From Paraphoma chrysanthemicola (Eukaryota; Ascomycota; Dothideomycetes; Pleosporales; Phaeosphaeriaceae), in NCBI GenBank assembly GCA_020744225.1, contig JAGMWG010000012.1, positions 124,001 through 188,000 on the forward strand: 64,000 nt of DNA, given 5' to 3'. Shown in pieces: positions 34,430 through 45,702 of this stretch; within the stretch, counting starts at the first letter, position 1; every line of letters begins with the position of its first letter. Below the pieces are notes generated by a model that saw nothing but the letters and a program-made list of their open reading frames with translations, ran no database searches and was not told the DNA's origin. A program made the translations under genes and the position numbers.

Positions 34430-35035
34430 GTTCTTGGGTGAGCAGCTATATGCTCCTTACTAGGGGATTGATCGTTGGGCTTCGTTGGAAATGCTGGCAA
34501 CAGTACCTAACATTCGCTATTTTCTTTATCCATCACTCCAACATACTCGACCAACACCGGTCTTGTGGATACCTCAGGCTTTACTTGACTTTCGCTCCGA
34601 ATCAAAATCTTCACATAGTCGCGGCTTGTCCTTAAATATACGACGACGTCATCTTTGTACTGTGGCAGTTTCTCGGTCTACTTGACCTTATCAGAGCATT
34701 CAAATCAGTATCTCAAGAACTCGCGCGAAATCAGTGCTTGAGCAAAGTCATCATTGATCTGACTCGACATGCTGCTTTCGATTTCTACTAAGATGCACTA
34801 CCGGAAGCCGCATGATATAGCGCAAGGCGTTCTTGGTGCAGCCACTAGCTTCACTGTGAAGCTCCGCGCCGAACGCCCGTCCAGCTGAAGCCAAGAACCT
34901 CTCACCGTGCTAGATATCATCCCTCGCATTTACTATCTAGTATCATACACATCCTGGACAATTCGGCACCCTAGCTCGGACCGATAAATCTCTGATCAAA
35001 TCTGCCTCAACACCAGATCATCGTCCTTACCAAAC
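34430..35035. other. intergenic region between lectin-like paralogues
   Basis: About 600 bases with only 65-codon frames. It separates two same-strand paralogues and presumably carries the promoter of the second one. Nothing else is visible. Confidence 0.45.
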
Positions 35036-35521
35036 ATGGCCTTGACCAATCACCCACACTGGGTTCCCAATCGCGAATCTTACAATGCCTTCGGCACAAT
35101 CGCTCACCCGCTGCTCAAAGCCGGGTCCGCCCTCTTCACGGCTGATGGAAAATGGGCCTTCGGGATTCACGAGCGGCACAACGTCCCGATGCTCATGTAT
35201 TACCCGTGGGACAGAACCTACACCGTCTGGTCCGCAATTGTCGGCGAAGGTGACCAGTGGCGCGGCGAAGGCAAAGCGCTGAGTTTGAACCCTGAGAATG
35301 GCGGCGTGTATTGGGTTACGGACATGAACGCTTCTGATAGGAGTGTGTTGTTCAAAAAACAACTGAAAGACTTGGGGCCGAACGAAGGCGACCCGAGGAG
35401 AAGGAGGCTGCATAAGGAGAGTATGTTCTTCAGGATGGAGCCGAATGGGCAGATGGTCATTGGAGATAAGGATGGGCTAGTGTGGGAGACGACGGTGCCG
35501 TCGACACCAACACCAACATAA
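35036..35521 (+). CDS. bulb-type lectin-like protein
   Basis: Intronless, 161 aa, ATG at 35036 in AAACATGGCC context. There are three approximate repeats of a beta-strand pattern (SALFTADGKWAFGIHERHN; KALSLNPENGGVYWVTD; FFRMEPNGQMVIGDKDGLVW), each with the D/N-G-x-hydrophobic core and W ending of bulb-type (monocot mannose-binding) lectins. The classic sugar-binding wording QxDxNxVxY is not exact, so carbohydrate binding is uncertain. There is no signal peptide, so it is probably cytosolic, as are many fungal fruit-body and defence lectins. It is the intact paralogue of the interrupted gene at 33702. The ending PSTPTPT is low complexity. Confidence 0.7.
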   Translation: MALTNHPHWVPNRESYNAFGTIAHPLLKAGSALFTADGKWAFGIHERHNVPMLMYYPWDRTYTVWSAIVGEGDQWRGEGKALSLNPENGGVYWVTDMNASDRSVLFKKQLKDLGPNEGDPRRRRLHKESMFFRMEPNGQMVIGDKDGLVWETTVPSTPTPT

Positions 35522-35694
35522 TAGACTAGTATTGGTCTTAGTGCTTACGCCATGTGATCCCTCACGCTCCTTATTTAGAGTTTCTAGCCGTACCGTTTCC
35601 TGCTTTCGAATACAAGCGCATTACGTTTAGTGGACATTCTGGGTCATAATTCTCCTTGATAGTCCGGATTGCCACTCGTGCATGTATTTCGGTA

Positions 35695-38162
35695 TCAAAG
35701 TAGCATGATCTCTGCCTGCTTGAGATTGGCAAAGTCAGGATAGCGTAGGTAGTGTTCAGGCCGCCATACATTATGCATGCCAATACCAACCCTAGTGAAA
35801 GTATCCAACTCGGTATGTTCCCCGGCGGGGACCGCGCACTTTCGGAGCAACAACCACGAGAAGCGCACTCCAGGATGCGCACGATGGTATGTACACCCAA
35901 TGTGCAGGTAGTAGTAGCTTTCTTTATAATGCCCTGACACCAGTTGTTCGTCTATAAGTACTTCGAGGGTTTGATCGGAGTCTAAGACCGAAAGCGAGGG
36001 AAGTTCGACGTCTGCAAGTAGGTTGGGGTATGCGCGAGCGGGATTCCCATTGCGCCCAGTATAGCTTCCTGTGTAAGGGGAATTCTGGTCAAGAAGTCTT
36101 ACGGACACCGGAACCTGAGTTAAAACGCCTCGCAGCCTGATGTAACCCCCTCGCACTCGCCCAAATTCATCGATTGATGATGGAGTGCATTGACAAGCAT
36201 CGATTTGTATTCCTGGCTCAAACATGAACTGGTAGCTTTCTTGGAAATAGCCCACGTCTCCATCTATCGAAGCCCAGCTCCAACTAGGTGCTCGCCATTT
36301 TGTTGGACGTGAATGAGGTCTACTTCCAGTGACGTGCCAGAGTAGGCCCTCGACGAGGTATGATTTCCATAGACCCGCCAGGTAGTTGCATTCAGGTAGA
36401 TCAAATGACGTATGGAAGAATCTGGCGAGACCGGATATGGCAGGTAGCTTGTCGTCAGAAACTGTCAAAGATCGCCGTGAATATCTCTCGACTACTCGTT
36501 CCCATGCCCAGTATGTAGTCTCCGGTGTTGATACAGATAGAAAGTCTCCAATGTGAGTACTTTCGAGGTTTCCTTGGTCGTCGTATTCAGCCACTTTCGA
36601 ATTTCTCCTGGCAGCTGGGTCAAAATGCTTCCTGACAATGACGTTGGTGTGCTTCCAAAGATCATGCGCAATCACCCTATCGCACTGGCATTTGCAGTCA
36701 GAGACGCACTCCCAGATTACCTCGTGTTTGCCGATGTGCAACACTCGCCTGGGGAGTATGCATTCTTGCATGGTCCAGCCACGTTGGGCGAGTTTCGATA
36801 ATTGGATACTTCCTTCGCAACGTCCTAGCTTAGCCACAAGCATGCGCGGCGCGGTGTTCCCTTCCATCGCTTCGGAGATACTTTTCCATGTCGTCTCTTT
36901 GCGCAGAAAGCCTTCGTTGCATTCTTCGGCGGCTGACGCTGCTATCGCAAGATGTGCATTGTAATAAATAGAACCCATTCGCAGCGACTGTTCGTACCAA
37001 TCTTTCTCATGCAGGTCGCCCTGGACAATGCAAAGGGCATCAATCCAGAGGTAAGGTATTTTGAGAAACTGGCAAGTTATAACGGCGTCTTGAATAGTCT
37101 AGTAGTACTTTCGATCAGTTGTTGTCTCTACGGCAATCGAAAATGCTTACCTTCGGCATCGCTGCCAGCTGAATCGCCTCGTAGTGTTTATGAATATTGA
37201 TTCGTGTGGTCACCAGTGTGTCCTTGGACGTACCCCAGCAATAGGAGAGAGCTGCATATGTGCAGTCAATGGCGGGTGACTCTGTCAGGTATGGTGTACA
37301 GCCAACATCTCCAACGCAAATGAGCCGCCGTGGCAAAAAGCCTGTGCTCGGCACGGTGCATAGTGAATGGTTGCTCACACAAGTTTTCAACCAATTAGAA
37401 CATTCCTCGAGAAGCCAGCGATTGATTGGCGATATATGGCCTGTGATTGCTACAGGCTCGCAACCTAAACCCTCAGTCAGATGGATTTCATGTCAATTGA
37501 CAGGATGTCCAACACTAACTTGAAGTATTTCTAATGCAATAAGTTTCCCTCGGAAGTCCCCAGCGTGCTTTTGCAAGAACCTCGATGGTCTGGTAGTTCC
37601 ATGTCCGATTGAGCGTTGGAAGCCAGCAGTAACCGTCTTGGAGGGCTTCGCTGTTGTGAGATTGTAGAAACTCGCTTTTCAGCACCCGTAGCGCAGCCAT
37701 CAAAAGATAACATGTTTGACAACCATAATCTGCTGCCGAAAGAGCACAAGGAAGAGGTGACAAGCGATAGCTCGGCCTGTGCTCATGGCAAATCGGACAT
37801 TCGAGACTATACCTGTGGACTAACTCTAATATCTGCTTTATGTTTGCAGACACGTGTTCCGTTGTAACGCAATACCTGAGGTGTAGGGGAAGCTGCTGCA
37901 ACAGCCAGCGCTTTGCGACTTGGCGCTGTTTGCTCGAGAGCCCTTTACGCACGAGCAACACTCTTTTGACGCGTTTTCGCCATGGAAGGAGTTCGGTGAC
38001 AAACTTGAGGGGGGTATCAGGATATTTGAGCCTCTGAGTCGTTGAGCGTGGGACGTGGTATTGCTTTGCATTCAAGTCAGGTCCGAAGTCAGGTTCATAT
38101 TCCAACCCAGATGGATGTCCTCCGATGAGGAATATTTCTTCGCGATCGGCGGATGAGAGCAT
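35695..38162 (-). CDS. HET-domain protein with long N-terminal extension
   Basis: Three exons on the minus strand, 38162-37520, 37464-37151 and 37098-35695 (55- and 52-bp introns), 786 aa. About 215 residues precede the core, including two Cys pairs (CPICHEH, CQTCYLL) that resemble a zinc-binding knuckle. The HET core then reads CVSNHSLC, FLPRRLICVG, YAALSYCWG, then TIQDAV, IPYLWIDALCIVQGD and EQSLRMGSIYYNAHLAIAAS, all standard blocks, followed by RGWTMQECILPRRVLHIG. It has no membrane segment, unlike the HET protein at 21480. It probably acts in vegetative incompatibility or a related immune-like response, as known for the family; the function of this copy is unknown. Confidence 0.9.
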
Positions 38163-38569
38163 CGTTGTATCCCAAAGTGAGTGAGGGCTTTGGAATACTA
38201 AGCTTTGGGCTTCATGGTCTTCAGTAAAAGGTGTGTAAACAGGCTCCAGCCGCCGGATGCACTGTAAGGCTCAGCCCCGCACGGGCGATGGCGCGCATAC
38301 GGCTGTGCGGCTGAGCACGCGTAACTGACATTTGAACGTGGGAGAGTCCGACGTTCAAAGGCAACATTTTCATCCGGTAGATTTAGAATCTGGGCGATGT
38401 CACATCAATGACGTGTCATTGGCACAAACTTGACGCAATTCCAATGTTTCTGGACGGAATGATACAAGCTCTATCTGAGAAAGAAAGCTCCCCAGCTCTC
38501 GGAGAAGTCATCCATCGATAATTACCCAAAACTTTACAAGACACCGCATGGTCTTAGCGTTGCAAACGC
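38163..38569. other. intergenic region
   Basis: About 400 bases between the HET gene start and the GH131 stop, holding the HET promoter and GH131 3' flank. GC-rich palindromic sequence occurs around 38270-38320 but no defined element can be supported. Confidence 0.4.
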
Positions 38570-39582
38570 TTAGGAAAGCGAGACAGTGACGTTGGTAGTG
38601 TCCTCTACGAAGATGCCTCCATACACCACGCCCTCCAGGATACCGCTGGATTGGAAACCCTGCCTCAAGAAGTCCTCTCCAGGGTCGGTGGGGTTCTTGT
38701 TCACACCGAAGTGGAACGCACCGTTACCCGCCAGGTCATTTGCCAAAGGCTCACTGGCCTGAACCAATGGCTCGTTGCCAGTGGAAGTGAAGACCTGGAT
38801 TGTGTTGGCAGTGAAGTCCAACTGCAGCGCAACGTTGGTCCAAGCATCTGCGGCGAACGGAGTAGTGAAGAGAGTCGGGGTTCCGAAGGCAGTATTGCCC
38901 TGAAGGACGAGATCGTTCTTGGTCGTGCCATTGCTACCAAGCAGAGTTCCGGTTCGGAGCATGAAAAGGTTGGCAGAGAAGTCGGCGCGCTCGAGGAAGA
39001 CGAGTGAGTATTCGTGGCTGATGTTGAGCGGATTCTCGACGCTTGGGCGGAGAGAAAAGTGGAGGGTTTTGATACCAACAGTCGTGTTACCGCCGCCGTT
39101 GGGGATCAATTCAGTGCGCCGGACAGCAGTCTGGGCATTGGCAATGTTGTCACCGGGCACGAAGATTGATTTGTCGCTGGAGAATATTAGCAGGAGTCCT
39201 CATAAGTGTGTGCTGAGAACTCACTTGATCTGCACCTCGAACGCCTTTGAGCCAACCTTGGCGTCGAAAATAGATGGCTCGACACTTGGGAATGCGACCA
39301 GCTCGCTGAATGACACATCTACTTCTCGTAAGTGATGCCCAACATCGCAACAGTTCTGCATGTCTTACTCTGTCCCCTGACGAAATCTGGTCCGAAAGGT
39401 CCAGTAGACAGGTCGAAATCGGCTGCGGTAGCATTCGCTTTGACCCTTCCATCATATACGATGCTCGCCGCCGCTGCGGTGGCATTGGCCGGTGTACCAG
39501 GAGCATTGCAAGCCTGACGGCGTACTGCGCGACCCTGCGCGAGCGCCGCAACAGCTAAAAGGATGATCGACTTGGCGAACAT
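38570..39582 (-). CDS. secreted glycoside hydrolase family 131 (beta-glucanase)
   Basis: Three exons on the minus strand, 39582-39369, 39318-39225 and 39176-38570 (50- and 48-bp introns), 304 aa. The ATG at 39582 opens a clear signal peptide (MFAKSIILLAVAALAQG). The mature part follows GH131 closely: IVYDGRVKAN, DLSTGPFGPDFVRGQ, DKSIFVPGDN, then RRTELIPNGG, VGIKTLHFSL, HEYSLVFLERADFS, AFHFGVNKNPTDPGEDF, and EGVVYGGIFVEDT at the end. Known GH131 enzymes cleave beta-1,3/1,6- and beta-1,4-glucans; no cellulose-binding module is attached. It has several N-x-S/T sites. Likely a plant-cell-wall or fungal-wall degrading enzyme, expressed from its own promoter. Confidence 0.93.
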
Positions 39583-41725
39583 TTTGATATTTGAAAGAGT
39601 GACTCTGGGTGGGAAAGAAAACAATTGTGGAATGAACAATAGCGAATGTCTGTACAACGAAGTGAAGTTTGGCTTTCACATCATGCGAGGCCATTACCTC
39701 TATATAATGGCGATATTATGGTGATGCCAAAGTGCGGTCCTATTAGTTTCACGTTGTACATCGGCTTTATCAAAGTTCCGCCGAAGGGGCCCGCGCGTGT
39801 TTCGCGGAGCTGCGCGGAGCATTGGCATGAACTTGCGGACGAACTGCTCTTGCGACGGGAGATGAAAATCCGTTCACCAGGTTTGAACCCTTACTGCCTA
39901 GGGTTGGTGCGGATGTGAGCCTCCAAAGTTGTGAGTTTGTGTGATGCCCAGGCAATGTTGCAGATTTGTCAAATGGAGGCTAGCAGCTTAGTGTCGCAGA
40001 GTAATTTTGGGAGCAAGGTGAGCCCGGCGGAGGCAATTGGAGCCCGACATAGAGCACGCCCATGCTCGCTTCCGAAGTCGAAGGGCAAACTGTCATCACG
40101 TTCTTCAGGCACAAAAGAGGATGACGCACCTATGAGGCGTGGACAGAGTGTTGACAAATGTTAGTCCACCCCCACCCCCATAACGTGGTAAGCGAGAGCG
40201 TTAAGCCCCACGGGGCACCCTCGTAAGAACGCTCGAACACTATGATCCCACGTATCGAAGACTCTGTATCAGAGCGAACATCCGAGGAGTCTTCACCAAG
40301 TGGTTCCAAAGGCCTTGAATTAGATCGTGCCAATCTTCTGATATGTCTTCTTTTACAATTGAGAAATGAATAGCCTTTTCAAGTTGGAGAGAGATAAGAT
40401 GGGGCTTTCGCCAAGGGGCACTATCCGTAATGAGCTTGAAGCGCACGTGAGTGGCGCTTTCGAACCACTCAGCTCCATTGATTCCGCTTATGATGGACGT
40501 TGAAGCTTGGCCCAAAGCGGCTGGCCTGCCAAGCCTTTCCCATCAGAGCTGGATTATTGATGTGATTGCCAGTCTTCCACCTGCCGCCCTTTCCTCCCAC
40601 AGTTGTCTTCGAGTGAAGCACATCGATCTCACGCTACATTTATGTTTCCATGTCACCGCAGTCAATTTTATCAATAATTCGTGCCGTTCTCTCGCGGAAT
40701 GGACGACAGTGCTTCTACCTACTTACCTACATACTGCTTTGCAGAAGCAAGTCTAACGGCGAAGAGTTAGAGCCGTACATGTCTCGTCAAGATTTTTATC
40801 ACGATGGAGGTGTTCTCTAAGCCGGTGTAGACATTTTTACTTCACTTCAAGAGCCTGCCGAGACTTGATGAATGGCAGACTCGAGGACATCTGACCGTGT
40901 TCTAACAAAGAAATATGTACCCATGCAATGCACGCATTTGATGGCAAGGCGTGTCTGTCCAACCATTCTAGGAGCCCTTCCGAGCCACCAACGCACCTAG
41001 GACCAAGCCTTGGCGACGTTGCGGCGAGTCGCGAACCCAAGCGCCAGGTTGTCTTGTTGTGATAGGGTTGTTGGTGGGGTTCGCCAATATATCAGATACG
41101 CGAGCGTAAGCTCTAATTTTGGCAAGCATCCACGCATGTCTAGCACCCGATCCAAAACCTTGGAAAGTTTTAAACTCAAAGCAGAGATCTGCAAAGGCAT
41201 GCCAACTCTCGGACTCAGCTCGCACTTGGGTAGGGTCAAAAGAGCTGATGGATTGTTGGGGCTGATCCTATGGCAAATGAAATGGCAGGCACGACCCTTG
41301 CCCCGAGACACATCGGAACGAGACCAAACCTTTGAGGTGTTCACAGGCGTGCCACTTTGCTAGCGTCGTACGACTTGAGGCCGCTTACCATCGCCATATC
41401 TTACAGCGCACATCGCTTAAGAGAAACACGATCAACGTCTTGACGGAATGACACCCTGTTGTGTCCCTTCCAGAATCCATGGCGTCTTCTCAACACAGTG
41501 GTCTGTGTTTTCGCAAAGCATATTGAGATCAACACCACGTACGCAGTACAACACCGTTCAGTAAGAAGAAGCGCTTATTGACCTTTCCCGCCCCCACAAC
41601 GGCACAGCCTGGACGCCCCGTTGTATTCCTGTCGTTCCATTCTTCCAACGTGTTCCCACTCCTTCCATGACTGTCATTGCCTCTCAAAGCCAAAAAATTG
41701 GTCGTGTGGAGACTTTTGGGCCAGC
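39583..41725. other. 2.1-kb intergenic region
   Basis: No gene supported. Overlapping frames of 60-117 codons on both strands (for example 40997-41344 minus and 41010-41363 plus) are mirror images of one another and lack motifs. The region includes the promoters of GH131 (minus) and of the ferric reductase (plus). Confidence 0.45.
39701..39707 (-). promoter_or_regulatory. TATA-like element for the GH131 gene
   Basis: Read on the minus strand the sequence is ATTATATA, about 120 bases upstream of the GH131 start codon. Placement fits a core promoter; no experiment supports it. Confidence 0.4.
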
Positions 41726-43536
41726 ATGGCTGTCGACTCAACTTTTGTCTCTCCGCAGCCAGCATTTACTCCAAATATCGACAACGTCTCCGCTGACGCG
41801 TCGCTCATGAATCCAGATCCATTCAAATTTAGCCACAGATTTACTGGTGTCGACCAGCCATCTAACTACATAACCGTCCACATCCTGATCGCCACGGCCT
41901 TGATTCCAACTTTGCTCACTCTCGCTGTGCGCATAGCCGAGAGCATTCGCAAGGCTCAGCGACGAACTACGGTGATTAGGTCTGCACAGCAGCTGGCAAA
42001 CCTAAAGATTGATCGAAAAACCTCTTGGAAATGGTTGACGCGGGTTTTCTTATGCTATGCAGATTGGATGGGGCAGCATTCAAGACCCCAGGCGCTAATC
42101 GGTGTCGTCTACATCTTCAGCAATGTTGTATTCTGCATTGCGCCATTGCCTCTCTGGTCCCAGCCTCAACCGAAGGATGTCGCAGCCTTTCGTGGCCGCT
42201 GCGGTACGCTGGCAGCGTACAATCTCGTGCTTACAGTCCTCTTCGCACTTCGCAATAATCCGCTCATATCAATGCTTCGCATCAGCTTCGACACCTTCAG
42301 CACTTTCCATCGATGGAATGCGAGACTAGTCATTTTCGAAGCCACCGCACATGTACTAGCCTTCGCGTACAACGCCTACAACGTCGAATATAATGCATCT
42401 AGCGGATGGACAAGCATCACTTGGGTCCTTCGCCACTGTTTCTCGTTCCGTATGGGCTTGACTGCCTTCTTCACATTTCTCATGCTCTCTCTGCACTCCA
42501 TTGGACCCCTACGACATGCCTCCTACGACACCTTTCTCTCGTGTCATCGCATTGGTGTTTTAATCGCCATCATTGGAGTCTATTTTCACTTGGCAAGCCA
42601 CGCTTTGCCGCAGCTTCCCTGGGTATACCTCATCGCTGCATTTCTAGCTCTAGAGATTCTTGCTCGGGCTTTCCGCATCTTGTACTACAATGTTTCAAGA
42701 AGGCGTCCCTTCTGGACTCGTGTGTCTTTGGAGGCCTTACCCGGCGAAGCGACGCGTGTAACATTCTCCCTCCCTCATTCGTGGAACGCGAATCCAGGAT
42801 CACACGTCCAAGTCTACCTACCACGAATCGCCTTGTGGTCATCGCATCCATTCTCTGTCGCCTGGAAAGAGTCGTTCGGATACACTTTATTGCACACGGA
42901 AAAGCTTCCATCAACTGTCACGGACATCAAGATCGGTCCAGGACTCAGCACGGTATCTTGCATCATTCGTGCTCGTCATGGCATGACTCGGGCACTCTTT
43001 CAGCTGGCTCAGCGGCCAGAGAGCGATGCGGTGTCACTTTGGGGTGCGATAGAAGGGCCATATGGTGGGTTTGACTCGCTCGACTCATATAGGACTGTCG
43101 TTTTGTTCGCGGGCGGCGTTGGCATCACTCACCAGCTGCCGTTTGTGCGACATTTACTAGCTGGCCACAACAGCAAAAGTGCTGCAGTACGAAAGATACT
43201 TCTGGTATGGTGTATAACTCACATCGACGCCTTGGGCTGGATTGAATCTTGGTTGGAGGATGTGGCGGTCATGGAGAACTTCCACGAAATCGTCCGCGTA
43301 CGCGTCTACATCTCTAGGCTGAGCCCGCGAAGTCTTGGTACGCGTCCCGTGCCAGCATCCGCAATCACCGATGCGATTTTCAAGATGTGGTGGGAGAGGA
43401 AGTTTTCACAGATGTGGGTGCCACGGTCGTGACGGTCTGTGGACCTCCAGGCTTCAATCGTAGCGTCAGAAATGCGGTGAGGCGAGAAATGAACAATCAA
43501 GACATTTTTTTCTTGGAGGAAGCGTTCAAGTACTGA
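41726..43536 (+). CDS. ferric reductase-like transmembrane oxidoreductase (FRE family)
   Basis: Two exons, 41726-43337 and 43385-43536, 587 aa. The 47-bp intron (GTACGC donor, CAAG acceptor) is required: without it the protein ends at MWVPRS and loses its true tail. The ATG at 41726 is used because the longer frame starts with TTG. Order: a polar N terminus, helix YITVHILIATALIPTLLTLA, then a ferric-reductase bundle with paired His residues (FEATAHVLAFAY; SLHSIGPLRH; SCHRIGVL ... YFHLASH) for two haems, the FAD-binding HPFSVA, and NADPH-binding GPYGG, LFAGGVGIT, CGPPGFN and the C-terminal FLEEAFKY. Such enzymes reduce Fe(III) or Cu(II) at the plasma membrane for uptake. No siderophore or iron permease gene lies nearby. 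Confidence 0.93.
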
Positions 43537-44440
43537 AAGACTAACTAGGTAATTTTGCCTAAGCACATGCAGAGAAGCGGGAAGCTGCAGATATGACAGC
43601 TGACAGGCTCAGATCAAGTCTCTTTGCGTGACTGGCTCTGTCTTACCCAGAAGGCACGCTTGGTCCGGACTGTGCAACGCACCATCGTCGCTCCGCTGGA
43701 TTTGAAACTTGCACGCCTTCTCGTCATCATATCTCTAATGTGAATCAGCATCGTTCAGAGACCTAGGATACTTTTCACGAATCACATTTGTCCACTTCGA
43801 AACTGCTTTATGCTATCGGCTGTGTACATCACCATCGTTCACACGTGCATCGTGATTCTTAAGCGATATGTTAGTTACGCAGGAAAGCCACAACGCGCGA
43901 TGTATCACCGTTGTCCTACCTCCAGCCGGTTCGGTGCAGAAGCCGCGCATGAAGTTTTCGAGATCACTGCTCTTCGCGATCGATGTTAAGCAAGATATGC
44001 ACCTCTGAGAATCCCAAGCGCAACTTTCGTTAATTTAGGAAGCAATGTCCATGGTATTCTTCTTAGTTTCAGAAGTTTTCGTGGACCAGCCCTGATGCCA
44101 GCCTAGGGAAGATATTGCGTTGAAACAACAGCTCAAGCGTTGAATTGCGTTGGTCCTACAGACGATGCTGTCGCTCTTACCACGTGAGGACGCGATCAGC
44201 CAAGTAAGAGAGTAACAGGTAAGAGCTGCTCGTGAGCCACATGCTCTTACCTCGTGTTTGCGCCGTCTTCAAACGCCGCAGACTTCTGCCTACTGTCTCC
44301 CAAGGAGGACTTTGTACTTAGTCACCGACGCACCTACTCTTCTTCTCGTTACTCTCGACAAAAACACTCTTCTCTTCCTCACATCAAAATATATATCAAG
44401 TTTGCACCAAAGCCACCCTATCACCACCTCAACTCAAAAG
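43537..44440. other. intergenic region with GCTCTTACC motif cluster
   Basis: About 900 bases without a supported gene. The last 270 bases contain three exact copies of GCTCTTACC in both orientations (see the separate repeat feature) and a pyrimidine-rich leader upstream of the RGG gene. Confidence 0.5.
44173..44251. repeat. three copies of GCTCTTACC, two forming a 9-bp hairpin
   Basis: GCTCTTACC lies at 44173-44181 and 44243-44251, and its exact reverse complement GGTAAGAGC at 44218-44226. The last two are separated by 16 bases and could form a perfect 9-bp stem. The first is followed by ACGTGAG and the third by TCGTG, so the flanks also resemble each other. Position is 190-270 bases before the RGG-protein ATG. 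Confidence 0.6.
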
Positions 44441-45037
44441 ATGTCCTCTAACAATTCCAACCCTAACTCCGATAACTCCCGCGCCTCCCCGAACACCCAA
44501 CCGACATTCTTCCACTCTGCCACCGAACTTGCCGACCTCGGCCGCGCGCGCTTCGACCACGACACCGCCCTCGCAACTGACCGCGATATCGCCCTGCAAA
44601 TCGGCGGACCCGTCACCGTGCGCCAGGGTCGCGCGCCGCGCGGTCTAGAGGACCAGGTCTTTGCGTGGAATACGTTCAAGTACACGACTGAGGAGAGGGA
44701 TGACAGGGAGGAACTCAAGGGCGAGTTGCACGATGGGCAGTTGCATAGGCAGAATAGGACAGTGACAGAGGGAATGAATGGAGGCGGAGGTGAAATGGGT
44801 GGGCCTGGATTCGGCGGTCGGGGAAGAGGTGGTAAAGGCGGTGTTATGGGTGGCGGAGGTAGTAGGGGAGGTCGGGGAGGTGGCAGAGGCGGTAGGGAGA
44901 ACCAAGATGGTACAATGGATGCATTGGTCGCGGGCCGGAAGCCTGCTGGTGGTGCGCCACCGTTGGCGAAGAACTTCGCAGAAGAGCTCGACAAGAGCAT
45001 GTTCTGGGATGGTCCCATCGTTTCAGGTCGGAAGTGA
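44441..45037 (+). CDS. RGG/Gly-rich protein, possible RNA-binding or translation-associated
   Basis: Intronless, 198 aa from the ATG at 44441; the longer upstream frame would read through a typical pyrimidine-rich leader. The N terminus is rich in Ser and Asn. The middle (about 85-105) is highly charged (TEERDDREELKGEL), and residues about 115-155 form an RGG-type stretch (GGRGRGGKGGVMGGGG). The C terminus is AKNFAEELDKSMFWDGPIV. RGG tracts commonly bind RNA or are arginine-methylated, but I recognise no folded domain, so the function is open. A cluster of inverted repeats lies just upstream. Confidence 0.7.
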   Translation: MSSNNSNPNSDNSRASPNTQPTFFHSATELADLGRARFDHDTALATDRDIALQIGGPVTVRQGRAPRGLEDQVFAWNTFKYTTEERDDREELKGELHDGQLHRQNRTVTEGMNGGGGEMGGPGFGGRGRGGKGGVMGGGGSRGGRGGGRGGRENQDGTMDALVAGRKPAGGAPPLAKNFAEELDKSMFWDGPIVSGRK

Positions 45038-45702
45038 GAGGGCATGATGGGGATATGGGGATGAAGTGATGGGTATCAAAAGACGATATGGGATTTCTTT
45101 CCTGATCTAAGCTGGCCGAATTGGCGTTTGGGAGTTATGGGAAACGATGGACGTCGGTGTCTTCATTCAAGTCGACCCGAAGGCAGAATACACGGCAATC
45201 TAGCTAGCAAGAGAAAGCAGTCGTTTCTCTACTCCTCTTACGTGCCAACACTACCGACGCGCAGATGCGCTCCTTGCTCTTCCCTTCTCCGTTCCCTTCG
45301 TCCTCTCCACCAACTCGCCAAACAACTAGTACTTCCTCACACAGACAACTGAGCTCCATCTTGCCATCTCGCCCTACTTGAACGCACCGACCCGAACAAT
45401 CTAATCGGCACGTAACCCAATCTTGGCTGTGATAGTCCCTCCAGAAATGGTGGCGCCCAACGCTTGGACGAATGTGGGCAAGCAGCCTTCTCGGACGCAC
45501 TGGCCAGCACTGTACATGATGTCGGCAAAGACCTTTGCCGTCTCTCGTCTCTCCCCTCACTCATCAAATATAGCTTTTTGTGCATTGAGATCTCGACTGC
45601 TCCCTGGATCATGGACCAAGCGCGAATGCGACGTCTAGTTAAATGAGCCACCTGCCCACCTAGGAACATGATGACTACTAGACGAGCTCGCCTGATTGCA
45701 CC
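45038..45702. other. intergenic region
   Basis: About 665 bases. The minus-strand frame 45337-45726 and the plus-strand frames opposite it show no motif and no signal peptide. I record no gene here. Confidence 0.45.

Noticed and set aside
39870..39910. GGTTCAAACC on the minus strand as a tRNA T-loop
   Set aside because: The flanking bases do not pair into a T stem and no acceptor stem or anticodon arm can be drawn.
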